Positions 1 to 10,180 are shown, counted from the stretch's first letter. The stretch is 64,000 nt of DNA from Pseudoxanthomonas sp. YR558 (GCF_900116385.1 NZ_FPCI01000001.1:1426001-1490000); one strand, 5' to 3'. Notes: generated by a model not told the origin, from the letters alone. Program-made: numbers and translations.

Positions 1-928
1 TCGGATCATGGCCTTGGCGATCACCAAGGTGATGAAGGTGTCCGGCGCCGAGACCACGAGCGTCTGCGCCAGCGTGTTCATCGGGCAGACCGAAGCGCCG
101 CTGACGGTGCGCCCGTACATTCCGAAGATGACCGAGTCGGAGCTGATCACCATGATGATCGGCGGCATGGCCCATATCGCCGGTGGCGTGCTCGCGGCCT
201 ACGTGGGCATGCTGGGCGGCGGCGATGCGGAGCAGCAGGCCTTCTACGCCAAGCACCTGCTGGCCGCGTCGATCATGGCCGCTCCGGCCACGCTGGTGGT
301 GGCGAAACTGCTGATTCCCGAAACCGGCACGCCGCTGACCCGCGGCACGGTGAAGATGGAAGTCGAAAAGACTTCTAGCAACATCATCGATGCGGCCGCC
401 GCCGGTGCGGGCGACGGCCTGCGGCTGGCACTGAACATCGGTGCGATGCTGTTGGCGTTCATCGCACTGATCGCGCTGCTGAACTGGCCGCTGACGTGGT
501 TCGGCGAAGCCACCGGCCTGGCCGCCATCCTCGGCAAGCCGACCGACCTGGCCACGATCTTCGGCTACCTGCTGGCGCCCATCGCGTGGGTCATCGGCGT
601 GCCGTGGCAGGATGCGACCACCGTGGGCTCGCTGATCGGCCAGAAGGTGGTCATCAACGAGTTCGTCGCCTACCTGCAGTTGGCGGACATCGTGAATGGC
701 AAGGTGGCCGGCGTGTCGCTGTCCGACGAGGGCAAGCTGATCGCCACGTACGCGCTGTGCGGCTTCGCCAACTTCAGCTCGATCGCGATCCAGATCGGCG
801 GCATCGGCGGCTTGGCGCCCGAGCGCCGCTCGGACTTGGCCCGGTTCGGCCTGCGCGCCGTGCTCGGCGGCACCATCGCCACGCTGATGACGGCCACCAT
901 TGCCGGCGTGCTGTCGCACTTCGGTTGA
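1..928 (+). CDS. Concentrative nucleoside transporter (CNT/NupC family), C-terminal part
   Basis: This is an inner-membrane cation-coupled nucleoside importer of the CNT (SLC28) family, cut at its 5' end by the window edge; the open frame runs in from base 2. Visible are the CNT core stretch SVFIGQTEAPL, with the QTEAP substrate/ion-binding motif, the following region with LITMMIGGMAHIAGGVL, and several hydrophobic segments near the C-terminus (GYALCGFANFSSIAIQIGGIG is typical of the last CNT core helices). About 306 residues are visible against a usual length near 400-430, so roughly the N-terminal quarter lies upstream. A ribokinase-like gene follows on the same strand about 100 bp later, which fits uptake of nucleosides followed by use of the sugar. 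The exact substrate range cannot be read from this part. Confidence 0.93.
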   Translation, partial: RIMALAITKVMKVSGAETTSVCASVFIGQTEAPLTVRPYIPKMTESELITMMIGGMAHIAGGVLAAYVGMLGGGDAEQQAFYAKHLLAASIMAAPATLVVAKLLIPETGTPLTRGTVKMEVEKTSSNIIDAAAAGAGDGLRLALNIGAMLLAFIALIALLNWPLTWFGEATGLAAILGKPTDLATIFGYLLAPIAWVIGVPWQDATTVGSLIGQKVVINEFVAYLQLADIVNGKVAGVSLSDEGKLIATYALCGFANFSSIAIQIGGIGGLAPERRSDLARFGLRAVLGGTIATLMTATIAGVLSHFG

Positions 929-937
929 TCGGAGAAC

Positions 938-954
938 GGCGGCCGGCGGCCGCC
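938..954 (+). terminator. GC hairpin after nucleoside transporter
   Basis: A perfect 7-bp inverted repeat (GGCGGCC, loop GGC, GGCCGCC) starts 9 bp after the transporter stop and is followed by a pyrimidine-rich run with several Ts. It could be a weak Rho-independent terminator; the lack of a clean T tract keeps the confidence low. Confidence 0.4.
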
Positions 955-1025
955 CTTCCCCTTCCTTCTACGTTTCCTTTCCGTGACCGCGGCGTTGCCG
1001 CGGCCCGGACTTCAGGTATCGCGCC

Positions 1026-2012
1026 ATGAGTACGTCCTCGCCCTCCCCTGCCCGCGTGATTGTCGTGGGCTCGTTCAATGTCGACCACGTGTGGCGCTGC
1101 GATGCGTTGCCGGCGGCAGGCGCGACCATTGCCGGGCGGTACGCCAGCGGCCCCGGCGGCAAGGGCTTCAATCAGGCGATCGCGGCCGTGCGCGCGGGTG
1201 CGGAGACCACGTTCGTCTGCGCGCTGGGCGACGACGCCGGCGGTCGCCTTGCGCGCGACCTGGCCGCAGGCGACGGCTTGGATCTGCGCGCCCAGGCCAG
1301 CGATGAACCTACCGGCACCGCCGGCATCTACGTGGATACGCACGGCCGCAACACCATCGTCATTGGCGCAGGCGCCAATGCTGCGCTGTCCACGGACCAC
1401 GTGAATGCCCAGTCCGCTATCTTCGCCGTGGCCGGCGTCGTGCTCGCGCAACTCGAATCGCCGACGGACACGGTGCTCGCCGCGTTGCAGGCCGCCCGCC
1501 AGCAGGGCATCACCACAGTGCTCAATCCGGCGCCGGCCAATGCCGCCACCACGACCGAGCTGCTCGCGCATGCCGACGTCATCACCCCCAACGAAACCGA
1601 ATTCGCCGCCCTGCTCGCCCGCCACCTTGGTGAGCGGATCAGCGCCGACGATGTGGCCACGCTCGACGGCGTCACCCTGCACCAGCACTGCCGGCAGCTG
1701 TTCCCGCATGGCACGGTGGTCGTGACGCTGGGCGCGACCGGCGTCTACGTGTCCCACCCGGACGAAGCGCTGCGCGGCGACCCGCGACCGCACTACCGTG
1801 TTGCCGCCGAAGCCGCCGCGGTGGTCGACACCACTGGCGCGGGCGATGCCTTCAACGGTGCGTTGGCCGCATCGCTGGCGGAGAACAGCGTGCCGACCTT
1901 CGCCGATCACGTGCGCTTCGCCAATCGATTCGCCGCATTGTCGACCGAACGGCCCGGCGCGGCACTGGCCATGCCCCTGCGGGCCGATCTCCAGGCGCGT
2001 TTCGCCGACTGA
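1026..2012 (+). CDS. rbsK: Ribokinase (PfkB family carbohydrate kinase)
   Basis: This cytoplasmic sugar kinase probably phosphorylates ribose to ribose-5-phosphate with ATP. The 328-residue protein shows the PfkB first signature GPGGKGFNQA near residues 42-51, the ribokinase-typical NPAPA at about 167-171, and the second signature VDTTGAGDAFNG with the catalytic aspartate near residue 274. The length is slightly above the usual 305-315 because of a short N-terminal extension. It follows a nucleoside transporter, so it plausibly handles ribose released from imported nucleosides, although other PfkB members act on other sugars. The ATG at 1026 was chosen because the Rossmann strand RVIVVGSFNVD begins ten residues in. 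Confidence 0.88.
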   Translation: MSTSSPSPARVIVVGSFNVDHVWRCDALPAAGATIAGRYASGPGGKGFNQAIAAVRAGAETTFVCALGDDAGGRLARDLAAGDGLDLRAQASDEPTGTAGIYVDTHGRNTIVIGAGANAALSTDHVNAQSAIFAVAGVVLAQLESPTDTVLAALQAARQQGITTVLNPAPANAATTTELLAHADVITPNETEFAALLARHLGERISADDVATLDGVTLHQHCRQLFPHGTVVVTLGATGVYVSHPDEALRGDPRPHYRVAAEAAAVVDTTGAGDAFNGALAASLAENSVPTFADHVRFANRFAALSTERPGAALAMPLRADLQARFAD

Positions 2013-2055
2013 GCCGGCGGTTCCCCCGCCGGAGCCGACGGCGGATAATGCCGCC

Positions 2056-3048
2056 ATGCAGATCGGCCCTTACCGCATCGACCCGCCGGTGATGCTGGCC
2101 CCCATGGCCGGCGTCACCGACAAGCCGTTCCGCCTGCTGTGCAAGCGGCTGGGCGCCGGCCTGGCGGTGTCGGAAATGACCATCAGCGATCCGCGCTTCT
2201 GGAACACGGCCAAATCGCTGCACCGAATGGATCACGACGGCGAACCCAGCCCCATCAGCGTGCAGATCGCGGGCACCGAGCCGGAGCAGTTGGCGAATGC
2301 CGCGCGCTACAACGCCGATCATGGCGCGCAGATCATCGACATCAACATGGGCTGCCCGGCCAAGAAGGTCTGTAACGCCTGGGCGGGCTCCGCGCTGATG
2401 CGCGACGAGGCACTGGTGGGCCGGATTCTGGAAGCCGTGGTGAAGGCCGTCGACGTGCCCGTCACGCTGAAGATCCGCACCGGCTGGGATTGCGACCACC
2501 GCAACGGACCGGTCATCGCCCGCATCGCGCAGGAAAGCGGCATCGCGTCACTGGCTGTCCATGGCCGCACGCGCGACCAGCATTACACCGGCACGGCCGA
2601 ATACGAGACCATCGCGGCGATCAAGGCCACGCTGCGCATTCCCGTCGTCGCCAACGGCGATATCGATTCGCCCGCCAAGGCCGCGCACGTACTGGCGAAG
2701 ACCGGTGCCGATGCGGTGATGGTCGGTCGCGCGGCGCAAGGCCGTCCTTGGATCTTTCGCGAAATCGCGCACTTCCTCGCCACGGGCGAGCACCTCGCCC
2801 CGCCGTCCCTGCATGAAGTGCGCGACATCCTGATCGGCCACCTGGAGGCGCTGCATGCGTTCTACGGCGAGCCCCAGGGCGTGCGCATCGCGCGCAAGCA
2901 CCTCGGCTGGTACGCCAAGGACCGTCCCGAGAACCTCGCGTTTCGTGCCGTCGTGAACCGCGCTGAGACGGCCGAAGACCAGATGCGTTTGACCCGCGAC
3001 TACTTCGATGCCTTAGTGGCCGGCGAGCGGTTGCCGACCGCTGCGTGA
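2056..3048 (+). CDS. dusB: tRNA dihydrouridine synthase DusB
   Basis: This FMN enzyme reduces a specific uridine in the tRNA D-loop to dihydrouridine. The 330-residue TIM-barrel protein shows the family landmarks PVMLAPMAGVTDKPFR at the N-terminus, INMGCPAKKV near residue 100, the HGRTRDQHYTG segment, the PVVANGDI FMN-phosphate region and GADAVMVGRAAQGRPWIF. The open frame extends upstream into rbsK, but the ATG at 2056 gives the family-typical start MQIGPYRIDPPVMLAPMAG. In many proteobacteria dusB precedes fis; here an unrelated methyltransferase follows. The DusB assignment rests on the NMGCPAKKV form of the motif. Confidence 0.93.
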   Translation: MQIGPYRIDPPVMLAPMAGVTDKPFRLLCKRLGAGLAVSEMTISDPRFWNTAKSLHRMDHDGEPSPISVQIAGTEPEQLANAARYNADHGAQIIDINMGCPAKKVCNAWAGSALMRDEALVGRILEAVVKAVDVPVTLKIRTGWDCDHRNGPVIARIAQESGIASLAVHGRTRDQHYTGTAEYETIAAIKATLRIPVVANGDIDSPAKAAHVLAKTGADAVMVGRAAQGRPWIFREIAHFLATGEHLAPPSLHEVRDILIGHLEALHAFYGEPQGVRIARKHLGWYAKDRPENLAFRAVVNRAETAEDQMRLTRDYFDALVAGERLPTAA

Positions 3049-3070
3049 CTTCCTTCTTCCGGAGACTCCC

Positions 3071-3892
3071 ATGATGGAATCCGACGCTCCTTACCTGCAC
3101 GGTTTCTCTTCGGTGGAGCAAGCACGCCTGGTGAAGCAGGCGAGACTGCTCGAAAGCACGCTGTTCAACCATGTGGATTACACCGGCGTGCGTCGCCTGC
3201 TCGAAGTCGGCAGCGGCGTCGGCGCGCAAACCGAGATCCTGTTGCGGCGGTTCCCCGACCTGCACGTGACCTGCGTGGACCTCAACCAAGTGCAGTTGGA
3301 TGCCGCACGCGACAACCTGGCGAAGATGCCCTGGTGCCGCGAGCGCTTCACGCTGCAGCAAGCAGACGCGAGCCGGCTGCCGTACGGCGCGCGCGACTTC
3401 GACGGCGCCTTCCTGTGCTGGATCCTGGAGCATGTACCCAACCCCGCACGCGTACTGAGCGAGGTACGTCGCGTGTTGTCGCCGGGTTCGTCCATCTATG
3501 TCACCGAAGTGATGAACTCGTCGTTCCTGCTGCATCCGTACTCGCCCAATACGTGGCGCTACTGGATGGCGTTCAACGATTTCCAGTACGACAGCGGCGG
3601 CGACCCCTTCATCGGCGCGAAGTTGGGAAACCTGCTGCTGGCCGGCGGCTTCCGCGACGTCGTCACCGAGATCAAGACGGTGCACTTCGACAACCGCGAA
3701 CCGGCGCGGCGCAAGGACCTGATCGCGTTCTGGGAGGAGTTGCTGCTGTCGGCCGCCGATGCGCTGGTGCAGGCCGGTCGCGTCACGCAGGACGTCGTCG
3801 ACGGCATGCGCCAGGAAATGCGGGATGTCCAGAACGATCCTGATGCCGTGTTCTTCTATGCCTTCGTGCAGGCGCGCGCAACGGTTTACTGA
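3071..3892 (+). CDS. Class I SAM-dependent methyltransferase
   Basis: This cytoplasmic methyltransferase has an unknown substrate. The 273-residue protein carries the SAM-binding motif I LLEVGSGVGAQTEILLRRFP at about residues 41-60, an acidic residue at the end of the next strand (TCVDLNQVQLDAARDNL), and the motif II/III-like stretch DGAFLCWILEHVPNPARVLSEVRRVLSPG. It starts at the first of two adjacent ATGs, 22 bp after dusB, with GGAGA upstream; the second ATG is equally possible. The overall layout resembles methyltransferase_11/25 proteins. No neighbour suggests a substrate. Confidence 0.85.
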   Translation: MMESDAPYLHGFSSVEQARLVKQARLLESTLFNHVDYTGVRRLLEVGSGVGAQTEILLRRFPDLHVTCVDLNQVQLDAARDNLAKMPWCRERFTLQQADASRLPYGARDFDGAFLCWILEHVPNPARVLSEVRRVLSPGSSIYVTEVMNSSFLLHPYSPNTWRYWMAFNDFQYDSGGDPFIGAKLGNLLLAGGFRDVVTEIKTVHFDNREPARRKDLIAFWEELLLSAADALVQAGRVTQDVVDGMRQEMRDVQNDPDAVFFYAFVQARATVY

Positions 3893-4046
3893 CGAAGCTA
3901 ACCACCCGGTAAACATGACCGGAGTCACCGTGCGTTCCGGCACTGGGGCGCCCCGCAACACGGCGCGACGATGTGTCCGCCGGTCCCCCTGCCGGCCTGC
4001 AGCACACCGCAGCCATTCGCGGTAATCACCTCCCCGGAGGAACCCC

Positions 4047-4388
4047 ATGAACACAAGAACCGCATCCCTGATGGCGGCTGTTCTGGCCATCGCTCCCCTC
4101 GCCGCACACGCCGACGATACCGTCGCCCAGCTCGCTCGCGAAACGGGCCTTACAGAGCGCAACGTACGCATGGTGCTGGGCGCGCGCACCCCCTATGCGG
4201 AGTACCGCATCGTCTTCAATCGCGTCCAACGTCAGTTCAAGGATGCCGTCGGCGAGCACAACTACGATCGCCTGATGCGTGGCGAATCCATCGTGATCGA
4301 GCGCGCACCCGCGCAGGACGCTGTCGCCCGGCAGGTTCGCGAGGAGACGTCAACTCCGTCGGCGAAGCCCGAGGACCGAGAAGGCTGA
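4047..4388 (+). CDS. Small exported protein of unknown function
   Basis: I do not recognise this 113-residue protein. It begins with a classical signal peptide (MNTRTASLMAAVLAIAPLAAHA, likely cut after AHA) followed by a short, charged, mostly helical mature region that contains ARETGLTERNVRMVLGAR. This looks like a small helix-turn-helix-like or helical bundle segment, and the tail is low in complexity. A strong GGAGGA ribosome-binding site lies about 7 bp before the ATG, supporting a real gene. It converges with the minus-strand gene ending at 4415. Confidence 0.7.
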   Translation: MNTRTASLMAAVLAIAPLAAHADDTVAQLARETGLTERNVRMVLGARTPYAEYRIVFNRVQRQFKDAVGEHNYDRLMRGESIVIERAPAQDAVARQVREETSTPSAKPEDREG

Positions 4389-4414
4389 CGTCCCTCCGCG
4401 GTAGTGGTGGGTCG

Positions 4415-5500
4415 CTACCGACTCCCGGTAGCGCCTTGCGGCACGTCATTCGCCAACTGCTCGGCGACGGATCCTGCCGCGGGATCCCGGATCCGTCGCC
4501 ACATGGCATCCAACAGGTGGCGCACGCCTGCGCCACCCGACACCGGGAGCGACCACGGCCGCTGCACCGGAGTGATGGACTGCCAACGCCCTTCCTTCCA
4601 GGCCGCGACATCGAACTGGAAGTTGTAGTTCGGTTCCAACCCCATGCGCAGGTCCGAGAGCACCAGGCGGTCCTCGCGGACCTGCGCGCGCATAAAGCCA
4701 CGGTTGAACCAGGACAAGCGATCCACTGCGGGAATGCCCCGCGCCTGGCGCAGCGCCTGCACGTTGGACGGATAGCCACGGAAGTGCATCCGGCCTTCGT
4801 CGACCAGTACCGAGCGTTCGGCTTCGACATAACCCGCGGGCGTCATTGCCACCACGCGCCACAGCAACGTGTTGAACGGCATGGGCACCGAGAAGTACGG
4901 CGCATCGCCCAGGCCCATCGAGGCGAGCGTGCGCTCGGCTTCGCGATCCACCATTGCCTTCGCGACCAGGGACCACCCCAGATAGGCCGTACTGAGGACC
5001 AACCCCGCCACCAGCGCGCGCTGGGCGGTGATGCGCTCGCGCAGCCCCCACGCGACGATGCACGCGACCAGCAGCCAGACCGTGTACAGCGGGTCGATGA
5101 TGAACACGCTGGACCACATCGTCGGCGCCGGCATCAGCGGCCACCACAGCTGCGTGCCGTAGACGGTGAACGCGTCCAGCAACGGATGCGTAATCAGCGC
5201 GAGCTGGATCGCCCAGAACCAGCGCGCGGGCGCTGCCGCGACGCGCCCATCGCCGAAGCGCTTGAACAGCCACCACAGCAGCCAGCCGACCAGCGGCAGC
5301 ACGAACAGCGAGTGGCTGAAGCTGCGATGCACCGTCATCAGCGTGACCGGGTTGTCCGAGAACAGCGCGATGGGCAGGCTGTCGAGGTCGGGCAGCGTGC
5401 CGAGGGCCGCACCGGCGAGCAGCGCGGCGCGACGATGGGCGGCGGGGGCGATGGCGGCCGCGAGGGCACCGCCGAGGACGATCTGGCTGAGGGAATCCAT
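4415..5500 (-). CDS. Membrane-bound metal-dependent hydrolase family protein (YdjM/DUF457-like)
   Basis: The 361-residue inner-membrane protein has the family pattern of YdjM-like 'metal-dependent hydrolases': MDSLSQIVLGGALAAAI at the start, LGTLPDLDSLP, then HRSFSHSLFVLPL and HPLLDAFTVYGTQLWWPL, each carrying conserved Asp/His within or next to membrane segments. About four to five hydrophobic helices fill the first 180 residues; the C-terminal half is soluble. The enzymatic activity of this family is not established, so the hydrolase label is by family only. It lies downstream of the LpxH-like gene on the same strand, 32 bp away. Confidence 0.82.
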   Translation of the reverse strand: MDSLSQIVLGGALAAAIAPAAHRRAALLAGAALGTLPDLDSLPIALFSDNPVTLMTVHRSFSHSLFVLPLVGWLLWWLFKRFGDGRVAAAPARWFWAIQLALITHPLLDAFTVYGTQLWWPLMPAPTMWSSVFIIDPLYTVWLLVACIVAWGLRERITAQRALVAGLVLSTAYLGWSLVAKAMVDREAERTLASMGLGDAPYFSVPMPFNTLLWRVVAMTPAGYVEAERSVLVDEGRMHFRGYPSNVQALRQARGIPAVDRLSWFNRGFMRAQVREDRLVLSDLRMGLEPNYNFQFDVAAWKEGRWQSITPVQRPWSLPVSGGAGVRHLLDAMWRRIRDPAAGSVAEQLANDVPQGATGSR

Positions 5501-5532
5501 GCGGCGATCCTAGCAGCCGCAGGCGCGATGCC

Positions 5533-6351
5533 TCACGCCGCGCGCGGCACGTCCTGCGGAACCAGACGCAGCCGCGGCGCGACTTCCGCCAGCACCTGGC
5601 CCGTGTGGGACAGCAGGCACAGCGTCCCGTCCGCCTCCTCGCTGAGCGCGGTCAGGCTTTCGACCCAATCGCCATCGTTCGCGTACAGCAGGCCATCGCG
5701 CTGGAGCAGCGAAGCGCGGTGAATGTGCCCGCAGACGATGCCATCCAGCCCCCGCCGCCGCGCATCCTCCAGGCCTGCGTGGACGAAGCGCGCGATGTAG
5801 CGCTCGGCCGCATCGCTCTGGCGCTTCAGGTATTCCGCTAATGACCAGTAGCGCAGGCCGAAGCGGCGACGCAGCTGGTTGGTCAGGCGGTTGCCGGTGA
5901 GGATGCGGTAGTAGAGCCAGTCCCCGAACTTCTCCTGCAGTCCGCCGAAGTGGGTGACGCCGTCGTAGTCGTCGCCGTGCGTGACCAGCAGCCTGCGCCC
6001 ATCGAGCGTGGTGTGGATCGCACGGCGACGGACCTGCATGGCGGGCAGCATCAGGCCACAGAAGCGACGAATCGGCCTGTCGTGGTTGCCCGGTACGTAA
6101 ACCAGTTCCGTGCCGTTTCGCGCCAGCGCGTGCAGCGCTTCGATGACGCGGTTGTGGGCCGCATCCCAGGACGCGCGGCGCTGCGCCATCCACCACAGGT
6201 CGACGATGTCGCCGACCAGATACAGCCGCCGGCAATGCAAGCCCGCCAGAAAGTCGGCGAACTCCGCCGCATGGCAGTGCTTGGAGCCCAGGTGCACGTC
6301 GGAGACGAAGACCGCGCGCCGCATCGGGGGTGGCGCGGCCAGCGGACTCAT
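5533..6351 (-). CDS. LpxH-like metallophosphoesterase (UDP-2,3-diacylglucosamine diphosphatase family)
   Basis: The 272-residue calcineurin-like phosphoesterase shows the full metal-binding series in order: VSDVHLGS, GDIVDLW, GNHDRP, THGDDYD and CGHIH. Family members include LpxH, the lipid A pathway pyrophosphatase, but the sequence differs from canonical LpxH, so the substrate is uncertain. The ATG at 6351 overlaps the stop of the upstream acyltransferase by 4 bp (ATGA), which argues for translational coupling; an internal ATG nine codons in, next to RRAVFVSDVHLG, is an alternative start. Coupling to a lipid acyltransferase suggests a role in membrane lipid or lipid A metabolism. Confidence 0.85.
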   Translation of the reverse strand: MSPLAAPPPMRRAVFVSDVHLGSKHCHAAEFADFLAGLHCRRLYLVGDIVDLWWMAQRRASWDAAHNRVIEALHALARNGTELVYVPGNHDRPIRRFCGLMLPAMQVRRRAIHTTLDGRRLLVTHGDDYDGVTHFGGLQEKFGDWLYYRILTGNRLTNQLRRRFGLRYWSLAEYLKRQSDAAERYIARFVHAGLEDARRRGLDGIVCGHIHRASLLQRDGLLYANDGDWVESLTALSEEADGTLCLLSHTGQVLAEVAPRLRLVPQDVPRAA

Positions 6352-8075
6352 GCCGCGGTCTCCGTCGGGCGCCACACGTCGCCCAGGTAGCGTTCCCGCT
6401 TCTTCGGCCGGATACGGTGCAGGTCCACTTCGATCAAGCCATCGATGGAATCGCTGAAGTCCGGGTCCACGCCGAACGCGAGGAACCGCGCGCCACCGGG
6501 TTCGCACAGCTCGGTGTACTGCTTGTAGAGCATCGGCACCGTCGCCCCCAGCGTGTCGAGGTTGGTCTTGAGGACGCGGAAGGCGGTGTCCGCCTCGAGG
6601 GCGTCGAAGCAAGGGGGCGTGGCGGTATAGCGGAACGGATGCCGGGAGCGCGCCTCGCCGTTCGGATCGCCGTAGTAGTGCGCGTAGTACGCGACGATCT
6701 GTTCGCGCGCATGCAGCGGCAACGCCGCGCTCATCGATACCGCACCGAACAGGTAGCGCACGCGGGGATGCCGGCGCAGATAGGCGCCGATGCCTTGCCA
6801 CAGGTAGTCGATGCTGCGGCTGCCCCAGTAGTCGGGCACCACGAAACTGCGTCCCAGCTCCATGCCCCCGGCCAGGCGCGGCAGGGCATCGTCCGCGTAG
6901 TCGAACAGCGAGGCGGTGTAGAGCCCCTTCAGCCCCTGGGCGGCCAGTACGGGCGCGCCACGCGCCAGCCGGTACGCGCCGGCGATCTTCCGCTGCGCCG
7001 CATCCCACAGCACGATGTGCTCGTACCAGGTATCGAATGCATCCACGTCCATGCGCTTGCCGGTGCCCTCGCCCACCGCGCGGAAGGTCAATTCGCGCAG
7101 TCGTCCGATCTCGCGTAGCAGCGGCGAACCACCGGACAACTTGCCCACACAGATCCGCTTGCCATCCGTGGTCTCGCCAAGCACGTCGAGCGCGTCGATG
7201 CAGGCCGCCAGTGCGTCAGGTGCCAGCGCATCGACCAGCGGCTCCTGCTCCTCGGACGGCGGGTCCATGGGCTTGGCTTCACGGCGCCCGAGCGCGTACA
7301 GCGCCTCGCGCACCTGACCGATGAGCGTGGCGGGATCGACGGCCGGATCCAGCCGCAGCGGCTGGCCCACATGCAGTTGCAGCCGGCGCTGGCTGCGGCG
7401 GAACATCTCGCGCGCCAGCAACGCCGTGCCCGCCGGCTTGAACAGCGCCGAGGCGCCGTAGAAAAACGCCGAATTGCGCGCCACCACGCGGACCGGTAAC
7501 ACCGGCGCGCCCGTGGCGCGCGCGAAGCGCAAGAAGCCGCGACGCCAGCGGGTATCGCGCACGCCACGCGGACCCAGCCGGGAGACTTCGCCGGCCGGGA
7601 ACACGATGACGCACTGCTCGGCCTCCAGCGCCTGCTCGACGGCCCGCACGCTGTCCGCACTCGGCTTGCCGCCCAGGATGCGTACGGGCAGGAGCAGCGA
7701 GGCGATCGGCGTGATACCGGCCAGCATGTCGTTGGCGACGATGCGCACGTCCCGCCTCACCCGGCCGACCATCTGCAGCAGCGCCAGCGCATCCAGGGCG
7801 CCTGACGGATGGTTGGCCACGATCAGCAGCCGTCCCTGCGCCGGAATCCGGCGCGCATCCTGGTCGTCGACGGCCGGGCGCAGGTTGAGGTGATCGATGG
7901 CCGCGTCGATGAAGTCCAGGCCTTGCAGGTGGCCGTGGTCGGCCAGGAAGGCGTAGGCCTGGTCCAGCCGGGACCACCGGCCCAGGGTACGCAGCAGCGG
8001 GCCGGTCAGCCGCGCACGGCGGCCGCGGAACCAGTGGGGATAGCGTTCGGCGATCTGGCGTTCCAGCGGGTGCAT
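6348..8075 (-). CDS. Bifunctional acyltransferase, PlsC-like plus GNAT-like (OlsF-type ornithine lipid synthase)
   Basis: The 575-residue protein joins two acyltransferase domains. Residues about 75-290 are PlsC-like, with IVANHPSGALDALALL (His89, Asp95), VFPAGEVSRLG and GAPVLPVRVV. Residues about 320-570 resemble OlsB/hemolysin-type N-acyltransferases (LRELTFRAVGEGTGKR, GMELGRSFV, LWQGIGAYL, YLFGAVSMS). This arrangement is known from OlsF, in which the C-terminal domain N-acylates ornithine and the N-terminal domain adds the second acyl chain. Substrate and end product are inferred. The ATG at 8075 was preferred because upstream codons of the open frame encode a basic, non-conserved stretch. 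It forms a 4-bp overlapping pair with the LpxH-like gene and is divergent from metK. Confidence 0.8.
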   Translation of the reverse strand: MHPLERQIAERYPHWFRGRRARLTGPLLRTLGRWSRLDQAYAFLADHGHLQGLDFIDAAIDHLNLRPAVDDQDARRIPAQGRLLIVANHPSGALDALALLQMVGRVRRDVRIVANDMLAGITPIASLLLPVRILGGKPSADSVRAVEQALEAEQCVIVFPAGEVSRLGPRGVRDTRWRRGFLRFARATGAPVLPVRVVARNSAFFYGASALFKPAGTALLAREMFRRSQRRLQLHVGQPLRLDPAVDPATLIGQVREALYALGRREAKPMDPPSEEQEPLVDALAPDALAACIDALDVLGETTDGKRICVGKLSGGSPLLREIGRLRELTFRAVGEGTGKRMDVDAFDTWYEHIVLWDAAQRKIAGAYRLARGAPVLAAQGLKGLYTASLFDYADDALPRLAGGMELGRSFVVPDYWGSRSIDYLWQGIGAYLRRHPRVRYLFGAVSMSAALPLHAREQIVAYYAHYYGDPNGEARSRHPFRYTATPPCFDALEADTAFRVLKTNLDTLGATVPMLYKQYTELCEPGGARFLAFGVDPDFSDSIDGLIEVDLHRIRPKKRERYLGDVWRPTETAA

Positions 8076-8253
8076 GGGCAGGGGCTGGCGGCGGGGTTTC
8101 GCCGCGCAGCCTGCGCCTGGCCGGCGACAGCACGGTTTCCGTTTTCTGGCAGTCCGGTGACAGCGCAGCGCTTGATGTCCGCTTAACCCGGGACAACCCT
8201 GAACAGCGCAGAATGCACGCACCGCTCCCGGCGTGTATCATGCGCGCCCATCT

Positions 8254-8277
8254 TTTCATCCGAATCAAAGGATATAA
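8254..8277 (+). promoter_or_regulatory. Shared 24-bp metK/ahcY motif, copy 1
   Basis: The AT-rich segment TTTCATCCG...GATATAA ends 5 bp before the metK start codon. It matches the segment upstream of ahcY (17170-17193) at 20 of 24 positions and has dyad symmetry of the form TTnnATC-N10-GATnnAA. A regulator of SAM/SAH metabolism, such as an ArsR-family SahR, is a plausible reader, but the regulator is not in the window. Confidence 0.65.
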
Positions 8278-8282
8278 GCCTG

Positions 8283-9494
<1,212 letters not shown>

Positions 9495-9520
9495 CCGCCG
9501 CGACCTTCGCGCCGACGGGA

Positions 9521-9550
9521 ACGGGCCGCACACGCGGCCCGTTTTCTTTT
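9521..9550 (+). terminator. Rho-independent terminator of metK
   Basis: A perfect 9-bp stem (ACGGGCCGC, loop ACAC, GCGGCCCGT) is followed by TTTTCTTTT, 26 bp after the metK stop. Confidence 0.93.
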
Positions 9551-9618
9551 GGAAGCGGCACTGCGCGCGCCGCACCGGGATCGGTTAGCCTGCGCGCCTC
9601 ACCCCGAGGAGGCGCGCC

Positions 9619-10116
9619 ATGGAATCGCTGAAGAGCCATCAGCTCTCGATGACGGTGCTGATGACGCCGGACATGGCCAACTTCTCCGGCAAGGTCCACG
9701 GCGGCGCGATCCTCAAGCTGCTCGACCAGGTGGCCTACGCCTGCGGCAGCCGCTACGCCGGCAAGTACGTGGTCACCCTGTCGGTGGACCAGGTGATGTT
9801 CCGCCAGGCCATCAACGTGGGCGAACTGGTGACGTTCCTCGCTTCGGTCAATCACACCGGTACGTCGTCGATGGAAATCGGCATCAAGGTCGTGGCCGAG
9901 GACATCCGCAAGCAGAGCGTGCGCCACGCCAACAGTTGCTTCTTCACGATGGTCGCGGTCGACGACGACGGCAGGACCACCCCTGTCCCGCCGCTGGAGC
10001 CGTCCACGCCGGACGAGATCCGCCGCTTCGCCGCCGCCCGCCTGCGCCGCCAGTTGCGCGAAGAGATGGAACGCCGGCATGCCGAACTTGGCAGTCGCGC
10101 CGTGGAAAACCCCTGA
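9619..10116 (+). CDS. Acyl-CoA thioesterase, hotdog fold (YciA-like)
   Basis: The 165-residue hotdog-fold enzyme should hydrolyse acyl-CoA thioesters in the cytoplasm. Key features are MTPDMANFSGKVHGGAILKLLDQVAYA, with the catalytic Asn/Asp region and HGG, and the repeated strand VTLSVDQVMFRQAINVGELV. The chain length matches the YciA/BACH single-domain group. A GAGGAG ribosome-binding site lies 9 bp before the ATG. It stands just after the metK terminator and before the phospholipid cassette, but nothing ties it to them beyond order. Confidence 0.88.
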   Translation: MESLKSHQLSMTVLMTPDMANFSGKVHGGAILKLLDQVAYACGSRYAGKYVVTLSVDQVMFRQAINVGELVTFLASVNHTGTSSMEIGIKVVAEDIRKQSVRHANSCFFTMVAVDDDGRTTPVPPLEPSTPDEIRRFAAARLRRQLREEMERRHAELGSRAVENP

Positions 10117-10180
10117 GTTGCCGCAACTGGCGATGCATCCGGTCTGCCGCTAGGATCGTCACACACGTCAGGAAGACCGC

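Noticed and set aside
3971..5722. A 583-codon plus-strand open frame through the YdjM-like gene region
   Set aside because: Composition is that of a shadow frame (Arg/Pro/His rich) and it covers the better supported genes at 4047-4388 and 4415-5500.
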